Shown: positions 1 to 7,277, counted from the stretch's first letter. The stretch: 14,264 bases of DNA from Candidatus Mnemosynella bozhongmuii (GCA_014361165.1 JACIWD010000147.1:1-14264); one strand, 5' to 3'. Program-made: numbers and translations. The notes: generated by a model not told the origin, from the sequence alone.

Positions 1-386
1 AGAGACCTCAACCTGGAATGAGAGTTCGGGTGAATGGAAGGATAGGAACCGTGGAGACGGTTATAGGGAGAAGAGTTAGAGTTGATTTCAATCATCCTCT
101 TGCTGGAAAGAATGTGATTTATGAGTATGAGATTCATGAAATCATCGAGGATCTCAACGAGAAGATAAAGGCGATAATGGAGCACTATCTTGAGAGATCT
201 GACATAGAGTTCAGAGTGGAGGGAGAGGAGCTCATAATAAACGAGTCCTATTCGATGTGCTTCAACCAGAGATGGCTGCTCAGCAAGAGAAGAATCATAG
301 ATGACATTCTGAAATACACGGAAATCAAAAGAGTGATCATTCAGGAGATTTACGAGGAGGAGAAGAAAGAAGAGGATTCATCCTGA
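1..386 (+). CDS. FKBP-type peptidyl-prolyl cis-trans isomerase, C-terminal part (5' end outside window)
   Basis: This is the 3' part of an archaeal long-type FKBP (SlyD/MjFKBP26 class), which catalyses proline cis-trans isomerisation and acts as a folding chaperone in the cytoplasm. The frame is open from the first bases (…RPQPGMRVRV), so the ATG at 18 is internal and the real start lies upstream. The segment VRVDFNHPLAGKNVIYEYEI (about residues 20-40 counted from that ATG) is the hallmark end of the SlyD insert-in-flap and FKBP fold, where DFNHPLAGK is nearly invariant. The roughly 80 residues that follow match the extra alpha/beta C-terminal domain of archaeal FKBPs, ending in an acidic/lysine-rich tail. 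Its TGA lies inside the 3' end of the convergent UPF0179 gene, a 9-bp overlap. Family assignment is firm; the N-terminal domain was not seen. Confidence 0.9.
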   Translation, partial: RPQPGMRVRVNGRIGTVETVIGRRVRVDFNHPLAGKNVIYEYEIHEIIEDLNEKIKAIMEHYLERSDIEFRVEGEELIINESYSMCFNQRWLLSKRRIIDDILKYTEIKRVIIQEIYEEEKKEEDSS

Positions 387-830
387 GCGAATCATCCTTA
401 CAATTTTCAGATCTTTTCCCCTTCTGCATCTTTCCTGCGGAGCTCCAACAATTGCCTCTATTCTGTATTTTTCCCCTCCCCTGACAGGAGGAGAGCAGTA
501 ATCTGAAATCGAACACTTCTCCCCGCATTTAATTGGATGATATTCGATGATCGTGCCAACAAGAGCCTTTTTTGATTCAATCGCGGCTATCAGAGGAGTT
601 TCCTCAACCTCGACAAGCAGAACCCCTTCCTCATGAATTCTGCACGGTTTCAAATCCCTTGGATTCTTCAGAGAGACGACCCTGTATTTCCTCTCTGCCT
701 CAAGATTTCCGCATGTGAATCTGAACCTGCAGGATGAGCACTCCTCGGCGAGACCGAGGAAAATGAATTCAAAGCCCTCCCTTGCATAGCTCTTTCCTAT
801 TAGCGTGAGCTTTCTTCTTTTCTCATCCAT
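378..830 (-). CDS. UPF0179 family cysteine-rich protein
   Basis: The product is a conserved archaeal protein of unknown function, about 150 residues, recognised by the pattern LTLIGKSYAREGFEF, then EECSSCRFRFTC, KPCRIHEEGV, and a second cluster KCGEKCSISDYCSPP followed by C. Ten cysteines in two clusters suggest a metal or Fe-S centre, which is inference; no biochemical role is known to me. I start it at the ATG at 830: the codons upstream begin at a TTG (854), and the ATG overlaps the end of the glycerol-1-phosphate dehydrogenase gene in ATGGATGA, consistent with translational coupling. It is probably transcribed from the promoter of that upstream gene. The stop overlaps the end of the convergent FKBP gene. 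Confidence 0.88.
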   Translation of the reverse strand: MDEKRRKLTLIGKSYAREGFEFIFLGLAEECSSCRFRFTCGNLEAERKYRVVSLKNPRDLKPCRIHEEGVLLVEVEETPLIAAIESKKALVGTIIEYHPIKCGEKCSISDYCSPPVRGGEKYRIEAIVGAPQERCRRGKDLKIVRMIRSG

Positions 831-1890
831 TGCAGACACCCGTGACCTCAACAAGCTTTTCCGCCGCTTCTCTCGTAAGACCGCTTCCGAGAATTGTGTA
901 TCTCTCAGGCCTAATCTTATGGGCCATTAGAAGAGCCTCGATTATGTATTCTCTTTCAATCCCGAGTTCTTCCGCGGTTGTGGGCGCCCCAATTCTTCTC
1001 AGAGCGTTCCTTATCGCTTCCCAGTCCCCTCCATGGAGATACATCATCATGATTGCACCGACTCCGCACTGCTCTCCATGCATCGCCGGTCTTGGAGCTA
1101 TCATGTCAAGAGCATGCGAGAACATGTGCTCGCTTCCGGATGCCGGTCTTGAGGAGCCTGCTATGCTCATCGCAACCCCGCTTGAGACAAGAGCCTTCAC
1201 AACCATTCTGACGGAGTCCTCAAGTCCCTTTCTTATGAGGTCCGCTGAATTCATTATCATCTTTGCAGTCATCAGAGAAAGAGAAGCTGCATACTCACTG
1301 TAATACTCATTCCTCAATCTGTGAGCCAGCTGCCAGTCAAGAACAGCGGTGTAGTTCGAGATTATATCCCCGCATCCGCTTGCCAGCATTCTGTAGGGAG
1401 CTTTCAGAATGATGGAGGTGTCTGCTATCACAGCATCTGGTGGCTGAGCCTCAACAGAGGTTGAGGAGGAGGATGATTTTATTGAGGCTCTCGAAGATGC
1501 TATGCCATCATGAGATGCCGCAGTTGGAATGCTGATGAAGGGTATGGAGAGTTTTGAGGATGAGAGCTTCGCAACATCAATTGACTTCCCCCCACCTGCT
1601 CCTATGAGAAATTTCCAGTTATTTTTCCCGGCTTCTTCCATGACCATTGAGACCGCTTCCATCGATGCCTCGTCAATCTCAACGACATCTGCGTGAATTC
1701 CTATATCTTCAAGGAGCTCGCTCACAAGCTCTCCTGCTATCTTTCTTGTCTTCTTCCCGCAGACAATACCGCAGGATTCAATAAGATTTAAATCCGAACA
1801 GACCTTACCAATCTCAAAGATCGCGTCCGGCCCAACTATAACAATCCTTGGAAGCCTCATCCACTTCATTTCCATCGAAGATGCGCTCAT
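823..1890 (-). CDS. egsA: sn-glycerol-1-phosphate dehydrogenase [NAD(P)+]
   Basis: The enzyme reduces dihydroxyacetone phosphate to sn-glycerol-1-phosphate, the backbone of archaeal ether lipids, in the cytosol. Seen in the sequence (numbered from the chosen start): the dinucleotide-binding loop GAGGGKSIDVAK at about 97-108; the signature IPTAASHDGIASSRAS at about 121-136; SGCGDIISNYTAVLDW at about 171-186, carrying the metal Asp; and HMFSHALD and MHGEQCG near 255-275, with the metal-binding histidines. Length (355 aa) is normal for the family. An in-frame GTG exists at 1899, but the ATG at 1890 is preceded by GAGGTG with a 6-nt spacer, so I use that. The start is only 27 bp from the start chosen for the divergent DUF63 gene. 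UPF0179 follows with an 8-bp overlap. A serine-rich stretch (KSSSSSTS, about 138-145) sits just after the signature. Confidence 0.95.
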   Translation of the reverse strand: MSASSMEMKWMRLPRIVIVGPDAIFEIGKVCSDLNLIESCGIVCGKKTRKIAGELVSELLEDIGIHADVVEIDEASMEAVSMVMEEAGKNNWKFLIGAGGGKSIDVAKLSSSKLSIPFISIPTAASHDGIASSRASIKSSSSSTSVEAQPPDAVIADTSIILKAPYRMLASGCGDIISNYTAVLDWQLAHRLRNEYYSEYAASLSLMTAKMIMNSADLIRKGLEDSVRMVVKALVSSGVAMSIAGSSRPASGSEHMFSHALDMIAPRPAMHGEQCGVGAIMMMYLHGGDWEAIRNALRRIGAPTTAEELGIEREYIIEALLMAHKIRPERYTILGSGLTREAAEKLVEVTGVCNG

Positions 1891-1896
1891 CCGCAA

Positions 1897-1902
1897 CACC
1901 TC
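1897..1902 (-). promoter_or_regulatory. Ribosome binding site of egsA
   Basis: On the minus strand GAGGTG lies 6 nt before the ATG at 1890, matching the archaeal 16S 3' end. It decides the start of the dehydrogenase gene and also lies only a few bases from the first in-frame ATG (1906) of the divergent gene. Confidence 0.7.
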
Positions 1903-1917
1903 AACATGGTGATTGAT

Positions 1918-2784
1918 ATGATCAGGGAGTTCATTCAGAAGTATTACATCGATCCCATCATCTATGACACGGGATACAATCCCGTGAACACGCTGACCTG
2001 GGGTATTGTTCTTGTTCTATGTCTCATAGGTATATTTAAATTGATGCGAAGCATGAAGGTGGAGATAGACAGAAGATTTGTCTTCGCTGTCTCCCCCTTC
2101 ATTCTTGTTGGCTCAACTCTGAGGGTTCTCGAAGACCTCGATGTGTTTGCACCTCCCCTGAAATACCTATTCATCACACCCCAGATATATTTCCTGACCT
2201 TCGGTGCAACTCTTCTCTGCCTGCTCATAGGACTTCTGCTTGAGAGAGCTGAGCTGATGACCTATGAGAGCTTCACATGGCTTGTTGCACTTCCATGGGG
2301 CATTGGAAATGTTATCTACATTCTCTGGGGCAAGGAGATAACAATCTGGGTGCCTTTCACGATTATAGGAATGGGTGCCTCGATAACTTTCGTTGTCTGG
2401 AGTCTTGCGATGCTCTTTGGATCATACAGATATACGGATGATTTCAATCTCGTGATCATTATGGCGCACATGATGGATGCCTCAAGCACCTATGTTGGAG
2501 TTGACCTCCTCGGATATGTTGAGAAGCACGTCATACCAAGCTATCTGACAGAGCTTTTCGGAACCGCTTCAGTCCTGATTCCGCTTAAACTTATAGTGAT
2601 TCTGCTTGTAATAAAGCTCATAGACTCTTATCTTCTTCAGGAAGGAGAGGACATGGCCGAGGCGGTTTCGAAGAGCTCCGAGAGAGACATGACAGAATTT
2701 GCAAATCTTCTGAAGTTTGCGATTCTCACCCTTGGTGCCGCTCCTGCGATAAGAAACACCCTGAGAATGACCATAGGTGTCTGA
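1918..2784 (+). CDS. DUF63 family integral membrane protein
   Basis: This is an archaeal multi-spanning membrane protein of unknown function. The N-terminus (FIQKYYIDPIIYDTGYNPVN, then TLTW) and the later AHMMDASSTYVGVDLLGY segment are typical of the DUF63 family, whose members I recognise only by sequence. Seven or eight hydrophobic segments can be read, for example GIVLVLCLIGIF, FVFAVSPFILVG, FLTFGATLLCLLIGLLL, VALPWGIGNVIYIL, ITFVVWSLAMLFG, LIPLKLIVILLVIKL and FAILTLGAAPAI. The frame also offers an ATG at 1906, but the ATG at 1918 has GGTGAT 4 nt upstream and gives the usual family N-terminus, so I prefer it. The SpoIIM-like gene begins 1 nt after its stop, which implies an operon running on to proS. 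No clear box A is visible upstream; any promoter must lie within egsA. Confidence 0.85.
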   Translation: MIREFIQKYYIDPIIYDTGYNPVNTLTWGIVLVLCLIGIFKLMRSMKVEIDRRFVFAVSPFILVGSTLRVLEDLDVFAPPLKYLFITPQIYFLTFGATLLCLLIGLLLERAELMTYESFTWLVALPWGIGNVIYILWGKEITIWVPFTIIGMGASITFVVWSLAMLFGSYRYTDDFNLVIIMAHMMDASSTYVGVDLLGYVEKHVIPSYLTELFGTASVLIPLKLIVILLVIKLIDSYLLQEGEDMAEAVSKSSERDMTEFANLLKFAILTLGAAPAIRNTLRMTIGV

Positions 2785-2785
2785 G

Positions 2786-3343
2786 ATGACTTCGCTGAGA
2801 AGAATCAAAATCGAGATCTCTGTTGCAGCACTTCTATTTTTCTCCGGAATAATTTTCGGATATTTCTCAGCAGTTCACTTCCCGGAGATCTCGAAAATCT
2901 TCGAGATGATGAGAGAGATCATGAAACCGGTTGGAGAAATGAGCAGAGCCGAGATGATGCTCTACATTCTCATCAACAACTCTCTGAAAACTTTTCTCGC
3001 AATAGTTCTCGGAGTCTTTCTCGCCATATTTCCTGTTTTCTTTCTCTTTTCCAACGGATTCATTATCGGAATGCTTTACGAGCTCACAAAGGAGAAGTTT
3101 GGACTGCTGGGATATCTTCTTGCAATTCTTCCCCACGGAATTCTGGAGATTCCAGCTCTGCTGATTTCCGGAGCTCTGGGAATAAGAATGGGATACATCT
3201 CAATTCAGGCTCTAAGAGGAATGGCCAGTTTCAGAGAAGAGCTCAGAGGTGCTCTTGAAGCCTATCTGAAGCTGATATTTCCCCTACTTCTGGTAGCATC
3301 TTTCATTGAAACATTTATAACGACGCTCTTAATTGGTTTATGA
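2786..3343 (+). CDS. SpoIIM/DUF95 family integral membrane protein
   Basis: The product is a roughly 185-residue membrane protein of the stage II sporulation protein M-like (DUF95) family, which in archaea has no known link to sporulation. Family marks seen are ILINNSLKTFLAIVLGVFLA followed by FPVFFLFSNGFIIG, then LLAILPHGILEIPALLISGA with the conserved PHG-E motif. About five hydrophobic segments are present, including one near the N-terminus and one at the C-terminus (about 168-185). A GTG at 2777 overlaps the previous gene, but the ATG at 2786 has GGTG 6 nt upstream and starts 1 nt after the DUF63 stop. Membership in the DUF63-SpoIIM-proS run suggests co-expression; the function in the membrane is unknown. 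Confidence 0.85.
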   Translation: MTSLRRIKIEISVAALLFFSGIIFGYFSAVHFPEISKIFEMMREIMKPVGEMSRAEMMLYILINNSLKTFLAIVLGVFLAIFPVFFLFSNGFIIGMLYELTKEKFGLLGYLLAILPHGILEIPALLISGALGIRMGYISIQALRGMASFREELRGALEAYLKLIFPLLLVASFIETFITTLLIGL

Positions 3344-3350
3344 GAGGTGA
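3344..3350 (+). promoter_or_regulatory. Ribosome binding site of proS, supporting a TTG start
   Basis: GAGGTGA, a 7-base match to the anti-Shine-Dalgarno complement, stands 5 nt before the TTG at 3356. The in-frame GTG at 3347 lies inside this motif and has no site of its own, so TTG is the likely start of ProRS. Confidence 0.7.
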
Positions 3351-3355
3351 GAGGT

Positions 3356-4753
3356 TTGAGCGAGAGAGCCGAGTTCAGCGAGTGGTATACGAACATTCTT
3401 TTTGAAGCAGACATCATAGACGTGAGATATCCGGTTAAGGGAATGTATGTTTGGCGTCCCTATGGATTTAAGCTGAGAAATCTCATTTACTCAATCCTCA
3501 GAAGAATTATGGATGAGGAGCATGAGGAGCTTCTCTTCCCCCTCCTCATACCAGAAACAGAGTTTATGAAGGAGGCGGAACACATAAGGGGATTTGAAAA
3601 CGAGGTTTTCTGGGTGACAAGAGGAGGGATGGAGGAGCTTGACGTTCCCCTTGCTCTCAGACCAACTTCAGAGACCGCAATGTATCCCATGTTCAAGCTC
3701 TGGATCAGATCACATGCAGATCTTCCCCTGAAGGTCTATCAGATTGTCAACACATTCAGATATGAGACGAAGCACACGAGACCTCTGATAAGGGTCAGAG
3801 AGATAACATCGTTTAAAGAGGCTCATACTGCTCACAGAAGCTGGGAGGAGGCTGAAGAGCAGGTTAAGAGAGCTGTTGAGATGTACAAGAGATTTTATGA
3901 TGAGCTCGGAGTTCCCTATCTCATCTCCAGGAGACCGGACTGGGATAAATTTCCGGGAGCAGATTACACGATTGCATTTGACGCACTCATGCCAAACGGA
4001 AGAACTCTTCAGATCGGAACCGTCCACCATCTGGGAGATAACTTCGCAAGGACATTTGAGATAAAATACGAGGATGAGAACGGAGAACAGAAATTCGTTC
4101 ATCAGACATGCTACGGAATCTCGGAGAGGTGCGTTGCAGCCGTAATCTCAATTCACGGAGATGAAAGAGGACTCGTTCTTCCTCCAAAGGTTGCACCGAT
4201 TCAGATTGTTATAATTCCGATTGTCATGAGCAAAGATGAGAGGGCTCTTGATGTCTCAAAGAAACTTAAGGAGAGATTGAAGGAAAAAGGCTACAGGGTT
4301 CTCCTCGATGACGGAGAGGAGAGGCCGGGAGCAAAGTTCTACAAATGGGAGAGAAAAGGTGTCCCTCTGAGAATAGAGATTGGTCCGAGAGATGTCTCCG
4401 AAAACAGGGTTACTCTCGTGCCGAGAGATACTCTCGAAAAGAGAGGAGTTCCTCTTGAGAATCTTGAGGATGAGATCGAGAGGGAATTCAGGGAGATTGA
4501 GAGAAGACTGAAGGAGAGAGCGTGGAGGAATTTCAGAGATAGAGTGAGAAGATGTGAGAGCATTGAAGAGGCAAGAGAACTAAATGGAATTGCCCTCTTA
4601 CCCTGGTGCGGAGATGAGGAGTGCGGAAAAAGGATGGAAGAGGAAACGGGAAAAGATCTGCTCGGAGAAGTTATTGAGGAGAGGGAGACGAGCAGATGTG
4701 TTGTATGCGGCAGAGAGAGTGAGAAGCTCATGGCGGTTGCGAGAAGCTTCTAA
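3356..4753 (+). CDS. proS: Proline--tRNA ligase (archaeal/eukaryal type)
   Basis: This class II synthetase charges tRNA-Pro with proline. In the roughly 465-residue product (numbered from the TTG at 3356) I see YPVKGMYVWRPYGFKLRN (about 25-42), LRPTSETAMYPMF (about 101-113), motif 2 with FRYETKHTRP and the REITSFKEAHTAH block (about 134-160), IGTVHHLG (about 220-227), and the motif 3 region CYGISERCVAAVISIHGDER (about 252-271). These are followed by the anticodon-binding domain from PIQIVIIPIV. The C-terminal extension carries PWCGDEECG and CVVCG (Cys at about 418, 423, 448, 451), the zinc-binding domain of the archaeal form. The last residue is Phe (ARSF), where archaeal ProRS normally ends in Tyr. 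The start is set by the strong site at 3344-3350. Its stop overlaps that of the convergent small gene by 4 bp. Confidence 0.97.
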   Translation: MSERAEFSEWYTNILFEADIIDVRYPVKGMYVWRPYGFKLRNLIYSILRRIMDEEHEELLFPLLIPETEFMKEAEHIRGFENEVFWVTRGGMEELDVPLALRPTSETAMYPMFKLWIRSHADLPLKVYQIVNTFRYETKHTRPLIRVREITSFKEAHTAHRSWEEAEEQVKRAVEMYKRFYDELGVPYLISRRPDWDKFPGADYTIAFDALMPNGRTLQIGTVHHLGDNFARTFEIKYEDENGEQKFVHQTCYGISERCVAAVISIHGDERGLVLPPKVAPIQIVIIPIVMSKDERALDVSKKLKERLKEKGYRVLLDDGEERPGAKFYKWERKGVPLRIEIGPRDVSENRVTLVPRDTLEKRGVPLENLEDEIEREFREIERRLKERAWRNFRDRVRRCESIEEARELNGIALLPWCGDEECGKRMEEETGKDLLGEVIEERETSRCVVCGRESEKLMAVARSF

Positions 4754-5094
4754 AGAATCGATTTCGCCCTTTTGTTCGCGGATGTTGCAACCAGAGAGAT
4801 GGCTTCTCCGAGAGATTTGAGAGCCTTCTCAGAATCCCTCATGGAAAGATGGCCCATGCATTCCATCAATTTCTTCTCAACCTCCATCCTCTCGTCATCT
4901 TCGACGAAATTTGAGGAGATTCTCAGCTCATTCAGTATCGATTCGAGATAGCTCATGAGAACTTTCCTTCCGCCCTCGTATTCATCTCCGCTCATCCCTT
5001 CGAGCTCGGAGAGAAGTCTGGAGAAATGCATCAAATTGGATTTCACTCTCTCGAAATACTGATACCCGATTATTTCCGAATTTTCTTTTTTCAT
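4750..5094 (-). CDS. Small helical protein of unknown function
   Basis: I do not recognise this 114-residue protein. It is charged, has no signal peptide or membrane segment, and is predicted by eye to be almost wholly alpha-helical, with heptad-like leucines (ERVKSNLMHFSRLLSELEG and EKALKSLGEAISLVAT). It could be a small helical bundle or a protein-interaction module. The ATG at 5094 lies about 28 bp from the centre of a box A at 5118-5125, so the transcript is probably leaderless or nearly so. That promoter appears to be shared with the divergent tRNA thiolase gene. The stop codon overlaps the proS stop. Codon use matches its neighbours and the promoter placement is good, which is why I take it as real despite its size. 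Confidence 0.75.
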   Translation of the reverse strand: MKKENSEIIGYQYFERVKSNLMHFSRLLSELEGMSGDEYEGGRKVLMSYLESILNELRISSNFVEDDERMEVEKKLMECMGHLSMRDSEKALKSLGEAISLVATSANKRAKSIL

Positions 5095-5112
5095 GAACTC
5101 CGGTTCTCTTCA

Positions 5113-5130
5113 GGAATACTTAAATGATAT
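5113..5130. promoter_or_regulatory. Shared divergent promoter (one near-palindromic box A)
   Basis: ATACTTAAATGATAT contains one box A, ACTTAAAT (5118-5125), that reads ATTTAAGT on the other strand. Its centre is about 27 bp from the GTG at 5149 and about 28 bp from the ATG at 5094. Both distances equal the usual archaeal TATA-to-start-of-transcription distance, so leaderless transcripts in both directions are expected. No other A+T-rich element lies between the two genes. Confidence 0.65.
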
Positions 5131-5148
5131 GCTCGAGGATGATGAACT

Positions 5149-6075
5149 GTGAAGTGCAGCAAGTGCAAAAAAGAGGCAGTCGTTTTTCAGAGATACTCCG
5201 GTTTGTGGCTCTGTGAAGAGCACTTCATAAGAGATGTTGAGAGAAAAGCCAAGAGAAGGATGAGAAAGAACAGAATGGTTGAGAGAGGAGACACCATCGC
5301 AGTTGCGCTCAGTGGTGGAAAAGACAGCAGTGCTCTTCTGAAATTTCTCCACGAAACTTTCAGGGAGAGAAGAGACCTCAAAATATTTGCAATAACTGTG
5401 GATGAAGGAATTGAGGGTTACAGAGAGCCTCTGAGAAGATATGCGGGAAAACTCTGTGATGAGCTTGGAGTTGAGCACCATGTTTTCTCCTTCTCAGAAG
5501 AATTCGGGAAAACTCTGGATGAAATTGTGAAAGAAGGAGAGTTCACCCCGTGCACATACTGCGGAGTGATGAGAAAGTATTTGCTGAACAAAAAGGCAAA
5601 GGAGCTTGGTGCAACAAAGCTTGCAACAGGCCACAATCTCGATGACATTGCCCAGACAATCATGCTGAATTACATGAGGGGAGAGATTGAGAGACTCGCG
5701 AGAATTTTGCCAAAAAGAAGAAAAAAGGGACTCATACCGAGAATTCATCCGTTCATGGACATTCCGGAGAGAGAGACCGTTCTTTATTCAATCCTAAAAG
5801 GAATTGAAATATTCGAAGAAGAGTGTCCATATTCGGAGTTCTCGATGAGAGCTGAAATAAGAGACTTTCTCAATGAGTTTGAATACAGACACCCTGGAAC
5901 GAAGTATTCAATTCTCAGAGGTTTCGAAAGACTTCATGAAATTTTAAGCGAATCTCTGGGAACAATCGAGCTGAGAGAGTGCGAGAGATGTGGAGAGATG
6001 ACCTCAGGAAGAATCTGCAAAACATGCGAGATGATTGAAAAAATAAAGGAAAGAGAGACCTGGAGAATCACTTGA
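5149..6075 (+). CDS. ttuA: TtuA/NcsA-family tRNA 2-thiolation protein (PP-loop ATPase)
   Basis: The enzyme adenylates a tRNA uridine (U54 or wobble U34) and replaces its 2-oxygen with sulfur. The sequence shows an N-terminal zinc site (C3, C6, C22, H25), the PP-loop SGGKDSS (55-61), PCTYCG with C135 and C138, GHNLDDIAQT (161-170), EECPYSE with C226, and a C-terminal zinc finger (C278, C281, C290, C293). C135, C138 and C226 correspond to the three ligands of the catalytic [4Fe-4S] cluster in the TtuA family. At 308 aa the length is normal. The start codon is GTG, placed at the expected distance from the box A at 5118-5125 with no Shine-Dalgarno, so translation is likely leaderless. Whether it acts on position 34 or 54 cannot be read from sequence. 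The 3' end overlaps ftsZ2 by 8 bp. Confidence 0.92.
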   Translation: MKCSKCKKEAVVFQRYSGLWLCEEHFIRDVERKAKRRMRKNRMVERGDTIAVALSGGKDSSALLKFLHETFRERRDLKIFAITVDEGIEGYREPLRRYAGKLCDELGVEHHVFSFSEEFGKTLDEIVKEGEFTPCTYCGVMRKYLLNKKAKELGATKLATGHNLDDIAQTIMLNYMRGEIERLARILPKRRKKGLIPRIHPFMDIPERETVLYSILKGIEIFEEECPYSEFSMRAEIRDFLNEFEYRHPGTKYSILRGFERLHEILSESLGTIELRECERCGEMTSGRICKTCEMIEKIKERETWRIT

Positions 6076-7213
6076 TCAGATCAATCAGATTGCTGCGATC
6101 TCTCTTCCTCACTCTTGAAATGTTACCCACTTCTTTCTTCCTTGAAGTTGCTTCGGAAATCGTCTGAACCTCCGATTTTCTATCAGGCCCGAGAATTTGA
6201 GCGGACTGAACTCCCGTCATTATTGCGAGAACTCTAACCCTTCCCTCGTAATCCTCTCTTATTCTTGCTCCCCAGATGACATTGGCATGCGGATCGAGCT
6301 CATAGGTCAGAGCTTCGGCAATCTCCTCTGCTTCCTTCAGAGTTAAATCAGGACCTCCTGTGATGTGAATGAGGCTTCCCCTTGCCCCTCTGTAATCCAC
6401 ATCAAGAAGCGGGTGATTAAGAGCTGCTCTCACAACCTGATCAACCTTGTCCTGATTTCTTGTTTCTCCGACAAGCATTGCGGCAACTCCGCCGCATCCC
6501 ATGACCGCTCTGACATCGGCATAATCCAGATTTATGAGGGAGGGCTGGGTTATTGTCTCTGCAATCCCCTTAACAGTTTCAGCTATGAGCTGATCCATTA
6601 CCGAGAAGGCCTGATCTATCGGAAGATTCGGAACATAGTCGAGAAGGCGATTGTTATCAAGAACAATAACTGTATCTGCAGCCTTTCTCAAATTTTCAAG
6701 ACCCTCTTCTGCTTTGAGCAATCTTGCCCTCTCAACCCTGAAAGGGGTTGAGACCATTCCAACGACAATGGCTCCCTGCTCTTTTGCTATTTCCGCAACA
6801 ACAGGAGCTGCACCTGTTCCGGTTCCACCACCCATTCCTGCGGTGATGAAAACAAGATCAGCCCCGCTCAGAACCTCCTCGAGAGTATCTCTCGCAAGTT
6901 CTGCTGCTTTCTTCCCGATCTCCGGATAGCCTCCTGCGCCGAGACCTCTTGTCAGAGTCTTCCCTATGAGAATTCTCTTATCAGCCTTTATCATCTCAAG
7001 ATGCTGCTTATCCGTGTTTATCGCTATGGTCTCGGCACCCTGAACACCCATGTTGTACAGTCTGTTTATCGTGTTGTTTCCGGCTCCACCACAACCTATT
7101 ATCAGAATCTTTGGCTCACCGAACTCCTCAAAAAAGTCTTCCTCTTCGCCTGCTTTCTTAACTCTGTTCTCCAATTCAGCATACTTTAAAGCTTCCTGAA
7201 TAATTGATTCCAT
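6068..7213 (-). CDS. ftsZ2: Cell division protein FtsZ2
   Basis: This tubulin-like GTPase forms the archaeal division ring on the inner face of the membrane. Nucleotide-binding motifs seen are GCGGAGNNTINRLYN (40-54), the tubulin signature GGGTGTGAAP (128-137), VERARLLKAEEGLENLR (160-176), DNNRLLDYVPNLP (186-198) and the T7 loop NLDYADV (228-234), whose Asp residues activate GTP hydrolysis in the neighbouring subunit. The blocks STPFRVERAR, ITQPSLINLDYAD and GVQSAQILGP match archaeal FtsZ2 (constriction) rather than FtsZ1 (assembly). The N-terminus is a 30-residue acidic helix, and the roughly 40-residue C-terminal tail is basic. The ATG at 7213 lacks a strong Shine-Dalgarno and sits behind a leader of about 75-90 nt that contains a perfect hairpin (7251-7277). 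The 3' end overlaps the convergent thiolase gene. Confidence 0.97.
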   Translation of the reverse strand: MESIIQEALKYAELENRVKKAGEEEDFFEEFGEPKILIIGCGGAGNNTINRLYNMGVQGAETIAINTDKQHLEMIKADKRILIGKTLTRGLGAGGYPEIGKKAAELARDTLEEVLSGADLVFITAGMGGGTGTGAAPVVAEIAKEQGAIVVGMVSTPFRVERARLLKAEEGLENLRKAADTVIVLDNNRLLDYVPNLPIDQAFSVMDQLIAETVKGIAETITQPSLINLDYADVRAVMGCGGVAAMLVGETRNQDKVDQVVRAALNHPLLDVDYRGARGSLIHITGGPDLTLKEAEEIAEALTYELDPHANVIWGARIREDYEGRVRVLAIMTGVQSAQILGPDRKSEVQTISEATSRKKEVGNISRVRKRDRSNLIDLIK

Positions 7214-7250
7214 TTCTATCCATCCCCTCTTACTATTTTCGAGCCCCGCA

Positions 7251-7277
7251 GGGAAACAGCAACTCAGACTGTTTCCC
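7251..7277 (-). promoter_or_regulatory. Perfect 9-bp hairpin in the ftsZ2 leader
   Basis: GGGAAACAG (7251-7259) and CTGTTTCCC (7269-7277) are perfect inverted repeats with a 9-nt loop. The hairpin would form in the ftsZ2 transcript about 37 nt before the ATG. It could be an RNA regulatory hairpin, or a DNA operator for a dimeric repressor. The role is inferred; the repeat itself is seen. Confidence 0.6.

Noticed and set aside
830..1303. Plus-strand open frame opposite egsA
   Set aside because: It is the antisense of a clearly identified dehydrogenase gene with all its motifs.
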